From JBBSBY01 sp038205805 (lineage in GTDB: Bacteria; Desulfobacterota; Desulfomonilia; Desulfomonilales; Desulfomonilaceae): 64,000 nucleotides of DNA. Positions 8,624-17,169 of this stretch are shown here, piece after piece. The DNA lies in contig JBBRBO010000006.1 in NCBI GenBank assembly GCA_038205805.1, forward strand, positions 21,613-85,612, in the 5' to 3' direction. The translations under genes and the position numbers were made by a program. Numbering within the stretch: position 1 is the first letter of the stretch; every line of letters starts with the position of its first letter. The notes under the pieces were generated by a model. That model searched no databases. It saw nothing but the letters and a program-made list of their open reading frames with translations, and had not been told where the DNA came from.

Positions 8624-9657
8624 CCGAGCGAATTACCTATAAAGACGCCGGCGTAGACGTGGAACTTGCGGATCGAGTCATTCAGTCCTCTGCGGATCGC
8701 ATTCGCAGCACCTTCCGGCCTGAGGTTTTGGGCAAGATGGGCGGATTTGCGGCCATGTTTAAACCTCAGCTTTCGGGCATGTCCGAGCCGGTGTTGGTTG
8801 CGGCCACAGACGGCGTGGGCACTAAGCTCAAGATAGCGTTTCTCACCGGAATCCACAGCACTGTCGGTATCGACCTGGTCGCCATGAACGTAAACGATAT
8901 TCTCGTCACAGGCGCCGAACCCCTTTTCTTTCTCGATTACCTCGCCACGGGCAAGATCAAGCCCGAAATTTTTAAGGCCGTCATCAGCGGGATTGCCGAA
9001 GGGTGCTCACAAGCGGGCGCAGCGCTCATAGGCGGTGAGACTGCGGAAATGCCCGATTTCTATGGAGAGGGCGAGTATGATCTTGCGGGCTTCTGTGTTG
9101 GTATGGTGGATCAGGGGCAAGCCATTGACGGCAGCGGGATCGCCTCTGGAGACGTGGTTATCGGATTAGCCTCAAGCGGCTTGCACAGCAACGGCTTCAG
9201 CCTAGTGCGAAAGGTTTTTTTCGAGGTAAAGGGCTATGATCCCGATTCACATATCCCCGATTTTGGACGGCCGTTGGGGGAAGAATTGCTTACACCCACA
9301 GCGATTTACGTCCGCCCGGTCCTCGAGCTGGTGAAGCAATCTCCGCCAAAGGGAATGGCCCATATCACCGGCGGCGGCTTTCAGGGAAACATTCCCCGTA
9401 TTCTTCCGCCGAACGTCGGCGTCAACATTCGCAAGAGCGCATGGGAGCGTCCCCCGGTATTTGCGATGCTCCAGAAAGACGCCGGCCTCGATGATGAGGA
9501 GATGTTCTCCACGTTTAATATGGGGATAGGCTTTATCCTCGTAGTAAGTCCCACTTCAGCGGACATGACAATGCGTCACTTTCGAGCTGCGGGAACACCT
9601 GCATGGATTGTTGGTGAGGTCCGGCCCATCGGCGACTCGCCGGTGGTTCTCGAGTAA
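8620..9657 (+). CDS. purM: Phosphoribosylformylglycinamidine cyclo-ligase (AIR synthetase)
   Basis: Fifth step of de novo purine synthesis: FGAM + ATP to AIR. The 345 residues are standard length. Motifs: 'YKDAGVDVE' at the N-terminus, 'ATDGVGTKLKIA' (about 66), 'VAMNVNDILVTGAEPLFFL' (88), 'YLATGKI', 'GGETAEMPDFYGEGEYDLAG' (138) and 'HITGGGFQGNIPRILP'. It is the last gene of the three-gene operon, overlapping mtaD by ATGA. Repeat A3 follows 19 bp after the stop. purN, the usual neighbour, is absent here. Confidence 0.97.
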   Translation: MTERITYKDAGVDVELADRVIQSSADRIRSTFRPEVLGKMGGFAAMFKPQLSGMSEPVLVAATDGVGTKLKIAFLTGIHSTVGIDLVAMNVNDILVTGAEPLFFLDYLATGKIKPEIFKAVISGIAEGCSQAGAALIGGETAEMPDFYGEGEYDLAGFCVGMVDQGQAIDGSGIASGDVVIGLASSGLHSNGFSLVRKVFFEVKGYDPDSHIPDFGRPLGEELLTPTAIYVRPVLELVKQSPPKGMAHITGGGFQGNIPRILPPNVGVNIRKSAWERPPVFAMLQKDAGLDDEEMFSTFNMGIGFILVVSPTSADMTMRHFRAAGTPAWIVGEVRPIGDSPVVLE

Positions 9658-9676
9658 GCGGCGCGGCGCTTGTATG

Positions 9677-9899
9677 ATACGAATGCGCAATATAAGAAGT
9701 AATATTGGAGAAAACCTTCTTGATGGAAGTTTCTCCCCAAACCCCTCTCCAAGAACTTTCAAAATAGCCGCAAGTGCCTTTTCTCAAGGAGAAAAAGCCA
9801 CTTGCGGTGCATTTAAACATTCTTTAATAGTAGTTAGGGAAACCTGCTCTTACAAAAATGTCCTTCGCCTATATTCCTCGTTCGACAGCACATTGGTAT
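9677..9899 (+). repeat. Dispersed ~223-bp MITE-like repeat, subfamily A, copy A3 (supplies the glnE start codon)
   Basis: An intact copy with terminal sequences ATACGAATGCGC and GCACATTGGTAT. The second hairpin is textbook: CCGCAAGTG (9768-9776) pairs with CACTTGCGG (9799-9807), extended by CTTTTCTC/GAGAAAAAG. The final T of the repeat is part of the ATG that opens glnE. Base G flanks both ends. Confidence 0.94.
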
Positions 9900-12800
9900 G
9901 AACCCTTCCCCTGTGTCCGCATATATAGAGAAGAATTGTCCTCGGACCCGCGCCTTGATCGAATTAGAACCGGAAGTATTACCCGGTATTATGGCCGCGG
10001 CCAACCCGCGGAGCCTCGCCGGCAGACTGGACGACCTCCTCAGCGCGGCGCCGAATGTTGTGGAAAGCATCCTCCGCTCGCCTACTATGAGACCGATTTT
10101 CCTGCCCGTGGTCGGCGGCTCTCGAAGCCTGTTTTCTACGCTCACCCGATCCCCGGACCTGCTTGCATCCATGTTTATCCACAACGGAATCATGGCGCGC
10201 AAGACCAGGAACGACAAGGAAGAGGAGCTTCGCAAGCTGCTCGACGAAACAACCTCAACAGCAGCCATGGACAGGGTTATCCGCTTCTACAAAGAGGTCG
10301 AGTATCTGCGCATCGGCGGCCGGGATTTAGCCGATCTTGCGGACGTGCGCGAGGTCATGGCGGAGCTGTCCGACTTGGCGGGCGCGTGCTTGCAAGCGGC
10401 CATCGAGGCGCATTGGCGGCGGCTCGTAGAGAAGCACGGTCGTCCGCCCGTCCCTGAGAATCACTTGGGGCTGTTCGTGCTCGGCATGGGCAAGCTGTCC
10501 GGTGGAGAGCTGAACTTCTCATCGGATATTGATCTCATCTTTATTCGAGAACCCGAGGAAGGAAACACAGCCGGACCGCGGCCTGTATCGGTAGCGCAAT
10601 TTTATGAGAGCCTAGTGCAGGCCGTCACGAAGGCTTTGTCGCAGGTTACGGAGGACGGTTTCGCCTTCAGGATTGATCTGCGCTTACGGCCGGAAGGCGA
10701 CAAAGGCGAACTCGCGCCCTCTGGAGTCAATGCCCTTGATTACTATTTCGGCTGGGGCAGAACCTGGGAACGCGCCGCTCTCATGAAGGCCGTTTGCATT
10801 GCAGGCGACCGGGACGTGGGACGCGAATTCTTGAGAGACTTGGAGCCGTTCATTTTTCGCAAGTATCTGGATTATTCCACACTGGATGAAATGCGGAACA
10901 TGAAGGCGCAAATAGAGCGCGGACTCAAGAGGAAACCTGGAATAAACATCAAGCTGGGCCAAGGAGGAATTCGAGAAATCGAGTTCTTCGTGCAGGCCTT
11001 GCAGCTCATTAACGCGGGCCGCACACGACGGGTAAGGACGGCTTCGACACTCGAGGCTCTTGACCTGCTGCGAGAAGCGGATCTCCTCGAGAAAGCCGTA
11101 GCTGACCAGTTGCGTGATGCGTATCTCTTCTTCCGCCGCACGGAACACCGCATACAGATTAATCACCAGTTACAGACTCATGAGCTGCCGCGCACCGAAG
11201 ACGATCAAGCCGAACTTGCACGACGCATGGGTTTTCACGGGCCGACCGCGCTTCAGGATTTTCGGACTCGGCTTGACGCATATCGGAAAACCGTGGAGGA
11301 GCTGTTTGCGGGCCTCTTCTATCATGCTGGTGACGCGCCCGCGCCCGAAGTTTCCGAGGAAACGCTCAAGCTCGTGGAATGCGCGGATAAGGCCGATACC
11401 GCGGATGTCGACTGCCTCCCGCACGGAGTTGGGTTCGATGATCCCGCGACAGCCGTTCGCATGGTGCGTAACATCCTTCACTCTTCGGAGAATGAAGCTC
11501 TACCCGAAAAAGCCCAGGCTTTGCTTCATAAGCTCATTCCGCTCTTCCTTGAGGAAATGCTGAAGCAGCCTGAGCCCAGCAAGGCCTTACCCGCCCTCTA
11601 TGATTATCTTGCGTCTCTACACGCTCATTCCGCGTATTTCTCGACCCTCTTGGAAAACCCGCCTACCATACGCTTCATTGCACAAATCCTTGGGGAAAGC
11701 CGCTTTTTCTCGGACTTGTTGATTCGTCACCCCCAAGCCATTGATTCGCTCATCGCAAAGGGAAGCGCCGATTACCACAGATCCAAGCAGGAGCTGGACG
11801 CTCGTTTAGTTGAACGCATCACGTACTGCGAGGAGTTCGAAGAGGAGCTGGATGTGCTCCGTAGATTCCGTAACGAGGAGATGCTCGTCATAGGAGTGCA
11901 TCATCTTGCCGGTGACCTTGATTCTCCAACCGCGCGGCGACTCGTCACGAACCTGGCGGAGGCCTGTCTAAACGGCGCCGTGGACATAGCGCTCCGGGAG
12001 ATGCGCCGGAAGTTTGGTTCACAGGATGTGTTCGAGTCCCTGCCCTTCGTGATTCTCGGCATGGGGAAGCTGGGCGGCTCTGAAATGAGTTATCTATCCG
12101 ATGTTGATGTAATCTTTATCTATGATTCGCCGGCTGAATCCATCGGTCGATTCTCCAGCCACGAATGGTTCAGCCGCTTTGCGGGACGCATTATTTCCGC
12201 GCTGAGTATTCCTACGGGTGAAGGCGCCGCATGGGCCATCGACACCAGACTACGCCCCTCGGGCAATAAAGGCCCCTTGGTAAGCTCCATCGAGTCCTTT
12301 CGGGGCTACCACAGAACAAGCTCGCAGTTATGGGAGAAGCAAGCTCTCATCAAGGCTCGCCCGATCACCGGCCCGCCTGAATTGACCGAAGCGATCCAAG
12401 ATGTCATTCGCGAGTGCGTCACCGCCACGGTGTACACGCCGGACGTGCCTGCTGAGATCGCTCGCGTGCGAAACCGCATGGAACAGGAGCTTGCCATGGA
12501 GGATCGCACCCACGTTGACCTGAAAACCGGCCACGGCGGCTTAGTGGACATCGAGTTCTTCGTACAGGCGAATATTCTGCGCTATGCCGCCGAGTTTCCG
12601 GAGATACTGCGGCCCAACACCGTGGAAGCGCTACGCACCTTATGGGATCACGGGCTCATTACCGCCGACGCTTATGAGACCCTAGATACAGGGTATCGCT
12701 TCCTCACCAACTTGGAAGACAGATTGCGTATAATGGAGCACAAGAGTATTGATCGCCTACCCCTTGAGGGAGACAAGCTAAAATCGCTTGCGCGACGTCT

Positions 12801-12906
12801 GGGCTATAAAGAGGGACGAGAAGTAATGCTGGTCGAGGATTATCAGCGGATTACCCGGGCGATCAGGCGAGTGTACGACTCCTGTTTTGCAACGCAGAGT
12901 TCCTAA
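9898..12906 (+). CDS. glnE: Glutamine synthetase adenylyltransferase/deadenylylase
   Basis: Bifunctional enzyme that adenylylates and deadenylylates glutamine synthetase in response to PII and glutamine. The 1002-residue length fits GlnE. It carries two nucleotidyltransferase domains, each with the paired motif: 'GMGKLSGGELNFSSDIDLIF' near residue 196 (deadenylylase half) and 'GMGKLGGSEMSYLSDVDVIF' near residue 721 (adenylylase half). Each is followed by 'R-L-R-P-E/S-G-x-K-G' and a GlnD_UR_UTase helical region (GQGGIREIEFF; GHGGLVDIEFF). The first ATG is formed by the last bases of repeat A3 and no good ribosome site precedes it, so expression probably depends on sequence within the repeat. 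The 3' end is 3 bp from the convergent pgsA. Confidence 0.96.
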   Translation: MNPSPVSAYIEKNCPRTRALIELEPEVLPGIMAAANPRSLAGRLDDLLSAAPNVVESILRSPTMRPIFLPVVGGSRSLFSTLTRSPDLLASMFIHNGIMARKTRNDKEEELRKLLDETTSTAAMDRVIRFYKEVEYLRIGGRDLADLADVREVMAELSDLAGACLQAAIEAHWRRLVEKHGRPPVPENHLGLFVLGMGKLSGGELNFSSDIDLIFIREPEEGNTAGPRPVSVAQFYESLVQAVTKALSQVTEDGFAFRIDLRLRPEGDKGELAPSGVNALDYYFGWGRTWERAALMKAVCIAGDRDVGREFLRDLEPFIFRKYLDYSTLDEMRNMKAQIERGLKRKPGINIKLGQGGIREIEFFVQALQLINAGRTRRVRTASTLEALDLLREADLLEKAVADQLRDAYLFFRRTEHRIQINHQLQTHELPRTEDDQAELARRMGFHGPTALQDFRTRLDAYRKTVEELFAGLFYHAGDAPAPEVSEETLKLVECADKADTADVDCLPHGVGFDDPATAVRMVRNILHSSENEALPEKAQALLHKLIPLFLEEMLKQPEPSKALPALYDYLASLHAHSAYFSTLLENPPTIRFIAQILGESRFFSDLLIRHPQAIDSLIAKGSADYHRSKQELDARLVERITYCEEFEEELDVLRRFRNEEMLVIGVHHLAGDLDSPTARRLVTNLAEACLNGAVDIALREMRRKFGSQDVFESLPFVILGMGKLGGSEMSYLSDVDVIFIYDSPAESIGRFSSHEWFSRFAGRIISALSIPTGEGAAWAIDTRLRPSGNKGPLVSSIESFRGYHRTSSQLWEKQALIKARPITGPPELTEAIQDVIRECVTATVYTPDVPAEIARVRNRMEQELAMEDRTHVDLKTGHGGLVDIEFFVQANILRYAAEFPEILRPNTVEALRTLWDHGLITADAYETLDTGYRFLTNLEDRLRIMEHKSIDRLPLEGDKLKSLARRLGYKEGREVMLVEDYQRITRAIRRVYDSCFATQSS

Positions 12907-12909
12907 GCG

Positions 12910-13482
12910 TTACAAACTGCTCCCGGTCTCTCGCAATTCATACTCTCGATAAAATCTCACGAAGTAGTCAATTCCGGAATAGAGCGTCAGCGCAAGAGCT
13001 ATGTACAGCATAACCGTGCCGATATAGTGAAAGTTGATGGGAATGATCAGTTTGTATTCGTAGTGAATAATGAGCGGTACGATAGCGGCGAACTGTATGA
13101 CCGCCTTGAGCTTTCCTACCGGGCTGGGCTTTAGGGTAGTGTCCCATGTCTTGCTGATGGCTCGGAGCGCACTGACGGCCACCTCACGCGTAATGATGAG
13201 CATAACCACCCAAGCGGGCGCTCGCCCCTGCGCTATGAGCATGATGAGCGCGGATGTGACGAGTACTTTGTCGGCAATGGGGTCTAAGAACCTACCAAAA
13301 GAAGATTCCAATTCCCATTTACGGGCGATAAATCCATCGAAGAAGTCGGTCAGGGAAGCCACCAAGAACAAGATCCCCGCGGCCAACGACGGCAATCTGC
13401 CGTCAAACAACAACAGAATCACTATAGGCGGCGCCAACACTATGCGACCAAAGGTCAGTATGTTCGGAACGTGTTTAGTCAT
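12910..13482 (-). CDS. pgsA: CDP-diacylglycerol--glycerol-3-phosphate 3-phosphatidyltransferase
   Basis: Integral membrane enzyme making phosphatidylglycerol-phosphate, the committed step to PG and cardiolipin. The 190 residues include several hydrophobic helices and a perfect CDP-alcohol phosphotransferase motif: D46, D49-G50, A53-R54, G63, D67, D71 (segment DFFDGFIARKWELES then SFGRFLDPIADK). The opening 'HVPNILTFGRIVLAPPIV' is typical of PgsA. It converges on glnE with only 3 bp between stop codons, leaving no room for a terminator between them. Confidence 0.95.
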   Translation of the reverse strand: MTKHVPNILTFGRIVLAPPIVILLLFDGRLPSLAAGILFLVASLTDFFDGFIARKWELESSFGRFLDPIADKVLVTSALIMLIAQGRAPAWVVMLIITREVAVSALRAISKTWDTTLKPSPVGKLKAVIQFAAIVPLIIHYEYKLIIPINFHYIGTVMLYIALALTLYSGIDYFVRFYREYELRETGSSL

Positions 13483-13722
13483 ACATTTCGCTCATGAAGA
13501 ACGGCAACGGGAGAGCCACGCGCCGCAATCGCGCCGGCTTACCTTTCTACGGTTGACGCGACTCTCGTGCGGCGCACAGAGGGACGTTTCCAAGCCGCAA
13601 AATATGAATTCAATTGCAAAAATCACACATCATAAGGGAAACACTTTAGCAATAGTGCTGCTAAAAATCTACCCATCATCGCGCAATCTGATTCTGAACA
13701 AGTCCTCACTCTTTGTGAGCGG

Positions 13723-14340
13723 TTATTTGCCGGCCGCCAAACGGAAATTCGGGTCTGATCTGAACTTGTGATAATTGTGAATTACCTTGGCCACATAATC
13801 GATGGTCTCTCGGTAGGGCGGGATACCCGCGTGTTTTTTTACCGCCCCCGGACCTGCGTTGTATGCGGCCAGAGCCAGTTTGAGATCACCATAGGAGGCA
13901 AGCAGCCCCTTGATGTATTTCACCCCACCCAGGATGTTTTCGCGCGGATCGAGGGGGCGCTCCACGTTGAGGCTCTTTGCTGTGGCGGGCATGAGCTGCA
14001 TAAGCCCCTGAGCCCCCTTCTTGGAAACCGCCGTCGGGTCGCAATTCGACTCCACCGAGATGATAGCCTTCACTAGGTTTGCGTCAATATCGAACTTCTC
14101 AGCGATTTCGTGGACGATGTCCTCAATGGTCTTGGGCTTGCCGGCGCTCACGAAATTAATCATGGGCTGCTCCCCGGATTCGCTCATGTAAAACACCCAC
14201 CCGATGCCGTACGGTCTATTGGTGAATTCCTTACACCCATTGGACAGCGTTTTCATGTATATCTCGGCTGAGGCGTCGGAAACTCCGCCAAAGGCCACTA
14301 TCGCGCTCAGGAGGAATGCCGCTAACCGTGAATACTTCAT
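13723..14340 (-). CDS. Periplasmic lytic transglycosylase, SLT domain
   Basis: Peptidoglycan-cleaving enzyme of 205 residues with a signal peptide (MKYSRLAAFLLSAIVAFGGVSDASA). A short DUF4124-like or linker region follows. The SLT catalytic domain then shows 'AIISVESNCDPTAVS' with catalytic Glu97, 'GAQGLMQLMPATAKSL', 'NILGGVKYIKGLLASY', 'ALAAYNAGPGAVKKHAGIPP' and 'YRETIDYVAKV'. All core motifs are intact, so it should be active. Good start at 14340, 240 bp upstream of pgsA on the same strand. The intervening 13483-13722 holds no gene I can support. Confidence 0.92.
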   Translation of the reverse strand: MKYSRLAAFLLSAIVAFGGVSDASAEIYMKTLSNGCKEFTNRPYGIGWVFYMSESGEQPMINFVSAGKPKTIEDIVHEIAEKFDIDANLVKAIISVESNCDPTAVSKKGAQGLMQLMPATAKSLNVERPLDPRENILGGVKYIKGLLASYGDLKLALAAYNAGPGAVKKHAGIPPYRETIDYVAKVIHNYHKFRSDPNFRLAAGK

Positions 14341-14426
14341 AGGGATCTCCGTATATTTCGATGGAAAGGATCACCGGCATGAAAGCTGCTCGGCCGCGGT
14401 TTCGCTCCCATAGGCGTCGTGCTCTC

Positions 14427-14649
14427 ATACGAATGCGCAATAAAAGAAGTAATATTGGAGAGAACTTTCTTGAAAGAAGCTTCTCCTCAAACCCCTCTCC
14501 AAGAACTTTCAAAATATCCGCAAGTGCCTTTTTTCAAGAAGAAAAAGCCACTTGCGGTGCATTTAAACATTCTTTCATAGTAGGTAGGGAAACTTGCTCT
14601 TACAAAAATGTCCTTCACCTATATTCCTCGTTCGACAGCACAATGATAT
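14427..14649 (+). repeat. Dispersed ~223-bp MITE-like repeat, subfamily A, copy A4
   Basis: Full-length copy beginning ATACGAATGCGC and ending GCACAATGATAT (two substitutions in the right end). C flanks both ends. It lies upstream of the transglycosylase gene. Confidence 0.92.
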
Positions 14650-14937
14650 CAGGCGCGAACGAAACTGATGTGCTCCAGGTTCGGCGGTTACGAAGCGTCC
14701 ACGATCTCGTTCACTCTTCAGGACGACGCAAACTGCGCCGCAGGCGAATGACGCCCGCTAGACAGCTTAATCAATAACAATCCTAGAAATATAATTACAT
14801 TATTTAAAGCAATATGACAAGAAATGATTATAGAGAACCGGCTTATTGCGGAGAACGATACCACCTGCGACGACGGAGCCGAACGCCGCAACCGTTCACC
14901 AGGAATAGGACAACTGTTTGTAATTACGTATGGGGAG
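14650..14937. other. Intergenic, nothing recognised
   Basis: About 290 bp between repeat A4 and the REP-like units. It is partly A+T rich (14775-14835) and has no convincing gene, promoter or structured RNA. Confidence 0.4.
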
Positions 14938-15102
14938 GTCCGGAGGGGAGATAAGTCTCCCCTCCGGCTTTCACCGGGCGCAGAGCTGCCTCAAGCCCGG
15001 TGAACGATTACAAAGCAGGCATGGTTATCGCCGGGGAAGATGAGTCTCCCCTCCGTACGGCGCTCACCACGCAGCCGTCTCAAGACAGCCGAACCATTAC
15101 AG
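14938..15102. repeat. Two tandem units of a REP-like two-hairpin repeat
   Basis: Unit 1 (about 14940-15013) has a perfect 12-bp stem (CCGGAGGGGAGA with TCTCCCCTCCGG, loop TAAG, 14940-14967). A second stem follows, TTCACCGGGC pairing with GCCCGGTGAA, ending in ACGATTACA. Unit 2 (about 15030-15100) repeats the plan with GGGGAAGATGAGTCTCCCC, CTCACCACGCAG..GTCTCAAGA and AACCATTACA. Related units occur on the minus strand near 50925-50995 and 34030-34115, and a degenerate one near 49670. Confidence 0.7.
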
Positions 15103-16608
15103 TCATCGAGAAAACAGGGATTGCGAGCGCTCGAAGGGCAGACTGACCTCGAACACGGCGCCCTTCCCTCCCACCGAAGTAGCATGGATTTGCCCGCCGT
15201 GCGCTTCCACCAGGAGGTAAACCTTGCTCAGCCCCATTCCGGCGCCTGTGGTCTTGGAGGTAAAAAACGGGGTGAAGATCTCGTCCAGGTCCTCTTGAGG
15301 AATGCCGACGCCGCTGTCCGTCAGCGTAACGGCAACGGCCCACGCCTTATTCTCAAGCTGCACGGTTAAACGCCCTCCGTCGGGCATGGCTTCGTATGAA
15401 TTCATGATCAGGTTGTAGAATATTTGCTCGACCGCCTTTGCGTCTCCCTGCACGGGTCTGATCCCTTTTGGGACTTTAAGGCTAAAGCTCAGCTTCTTGA
15501 GACGCTCAGGAGGCAAGAGTTCATTGGCTCGATTGCGCGCCTCTTCTATGATGGGACCCAACTGTATGTGCTTAAAGTTGAACGTATAGAGCTTAGAAAA
15601 GTTCACATACTCTTCGATGTCTTTCACCATCTTTTCGAGACGCTTCACATCGTCCAGGATATACCCTGTATATTGACGGCACTTCTCATCACCTTCCGTC
15701 ACCTTACGCAGCCGCTTGGCGAAGCCCCCTAAAGAAGCTAGGCTGTTCCGCACCTCATGGGCTATTCCTTCCACCACTCGTCCCAGAGAGGCCAACTTTT
15801 GCGATTGCCGAAGCCGCCGCTCCACTTCGTAGAGACGGGTGAGATCCGCTACCACAAGCACGATTCCCTTTACCTTTTCTCCTTCCAGCAGAACCGATGT
15901 TGACAAGTATCCCGGAAACGAGCTGTTGTCGTTCTTACGGAAGATGAACTCCCCTTCAATCTTACCCTCATTCATGGTGTCGCGTACCAAGTCGCGACGG
16001 AGCAAAGGTCCGCCTTCTCCGCGTATGAGCAGGTGCACGTCGCACAAACGTAGCTCGTCAAGCGAATAGCCCCACAGGGTGGTCGCCGCAGTGTTGGCAA
16101 ATTGTATTTTACCGGTAAGATCAGTGGTGATGAGGGCCTCGTTGATGCTCATGGTCAAATGAGCCAGGTACTTCTCGTTTTTACGTATATCGCTTTCGAG
16201 CTTGGCCGTTTCAGTGGAAAGTCGCTGATGTTCGAGGAGTTTATGCGCGAGGAGGATTATGTCCTTCGTCCCGAAGGGTTTGGTGATGTAGTCCTCTGCG
16301 CCGAGTTTCATGGCGCGTACGGCGACTTCCTCATTGCCCATACCGGTCATCATTACCACTATGGTTTTCTGGGAACGCTCTTTAATGTACCGAAGGGCCT
16401 GAATACCATCGGACTTGGGCATTTGCACGTCGATAAAGGCCAGATCGGGATCATGTTTAAGAAACGCAGCCTTCGCCTCCATTCCGTCAAAAGCCTGGAT
16501 GACGTCGAATCCGTTCTCCTCGAATACCTCTTTAAGCATATTGTTGAGGATGTCCGAATCATCGGCAATGAGAACTGTAGGCATAGCATCACTTGGGCTC
16601 ATGGTCAT
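15103..16608 (-). CDS. Response regulator receiver-PAS-histidine kinase
   Basis: A cytoplasmic signalling protein of 501 residues with inverted hybrid architecture. An N-terminal REC domain (acid pair D16-D17, phosphoacceptor D60 in 'LAFIDVQMP', 'ITKPF' lysine near 110) is followed by a PAS domain (about 150-260), a HisKA dimerisation domain with His284 in 'GIAHEVRNSL', and a HATPase with 'NLIMNSYEAMPDGG', 'DSGVGIP' and 'GAGMGLSKV'. It has no membrane segment. The ATG at 16608 was chosen because it overlaps the upstream YHS-gene stop (ATGA), which predicts translational coupling; the frame is open further upstream. REC-first kinases usually receive phosphate from another kinase. No cognate output regulator is adjacent. 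Confidence 0.93.
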   Translation of the reverse strand: MTMSPSDAMPTVLIADDSDILNNMLKEVFEENGFDVIQAFDGMEAKAAFLKHDPDLAFIDVQMPKSDGIQALRYIKERSQKTIVVMMTGMGNEEVAVRAMKLGAEDYITKPFGTKDIILLAHKLLEHQRLSTETAKLESDIRKNEKYLAHLTMSINEALITTDLTGKIQFANTAATTLWGYSLDELRLCDVHLLIRGEGGPLLRRDLVRDTMNEGKIEGEFIFRKNDNSSFPGYLSTSVLLEGEKVKGIVLVVADLTRLYEVERRLRQSQKLASLGRVVEGIAHEVRNSLASLGGFAKRLRKVTEGDEKCRQYTGYILDDVKRLEKMVKDIEEYVNFSKLYTFNFKHIQLGPIIEEARNRANELLPPERLKKLSFSLKVPKGIRPVQGDAKAVEQIFYNLIMNSYEAMPDGGRLTVQLENKAWAVAVTLTDSGVGIPQEDLDEIFTPFFTSKTTGAGMGLSKVYLLVEAHGGQIHATSVGGKGAVFEVSLPFERSQSLFSR

Positions 16609-16862
16609 CCAGCCTGAAACTTCTTTCGACATGCCTCGGAACAGAAATAGTACACCGTTGAACCGCGGGTGAGTGATGGTGATCCGGCCACGGGTACGTA
16701 CATACCGCATACCGGATCACGGGCCAAATCATTAACCCTACGGGTTCCCAGTAGGTCTTCAGGCGGAGACGACCGGAGGTGGCGCAAGACCGCCTTGCCG
16801 AAATAAAGACCTGTTTTGATCGCCACGTAGATAAGAAATAACAAGAAGAGAAAGCGTAGCAT
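16605..16862 (-). CDS. Membrane-anchored YHS-domain protein
   Basis: Small protein (85 residues from the ATG at 16862). One N-terminal membrane helix (MLRFLFLLFLIYVAIKTGLYFG) is followed by a basic linker and a C-terminal YHS domain, 'DPVCGMYVP' and 'VYYFCSEACRKKF'. The YHS fold is a small metal-binding module found on copper ATPases and related proteins. The cysteines C-G-M and C-S-E-A-C are intact. The open frame extends 19 codons upstream from a GTG with no ribosome site. The stop overlaps the downstream kinase start by ATGA, so the protein may report metal or redox state to that kinase; this is inference. Confidence 0.82.
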   Translation of the reverse strand: MLRFLFLLFLIYVAIKTGLYFGKAVLRHLRSSPPEDLLGTRRVNDLARDPVCGMYVPVAGSPSLTRGSTVYYFCSEACRKKFQAG

Positions 16863-16972
16863 TGCGTATCCCGAGTTCGTGTTGGGTGATTCCTTTAGTC
16901 GATGCCGGCAGGGGATCACTTTGACGGACGGCTCAAGATGAAGAAAACTAACCGTTCACCGCGAGCGACCTA

Positions 16973-17065
16973 ATACCAATGCCTAATCAAAGAAGTAAAA
17001 TTGGGAAAAACCTGCTTTGCAACAAAACCTCCGCCGATCTTACTTTTGTGAAAGCATATCGGTAT
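16973..17065 (+). repeat. 93-bp internally deleted repeat, subfamily B (copy B6)
   Basis: Begins ATACCAATGCCTAATCAAAG and ends GAAAGCATATCGGTAT. It keeps both subfamily-B ends but lacks the whole central part with the two hairpins. A flanks both ends. It lies between folK and the YHS gene. Confidence 0.85.
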
Positions 17066-17169
17066 AAGATGCCGTATATCTCGGTGCGGTCCGCAGGGAC
17101 AAGAGTTATGTTCTGATTCTCACAGCGCAGAGCGGCCTTACGATGTATAAGCGCCTCGTCATCAAGGAT

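Noticed and set aside
13070..13771. 233-codon plus-strand frame opposite pgsA
   Set aside because: It lies mostly antisense to pgsA, whose CDP-alcohol phosphotransferase motif is intact. The remainder covers a non-coding gap.
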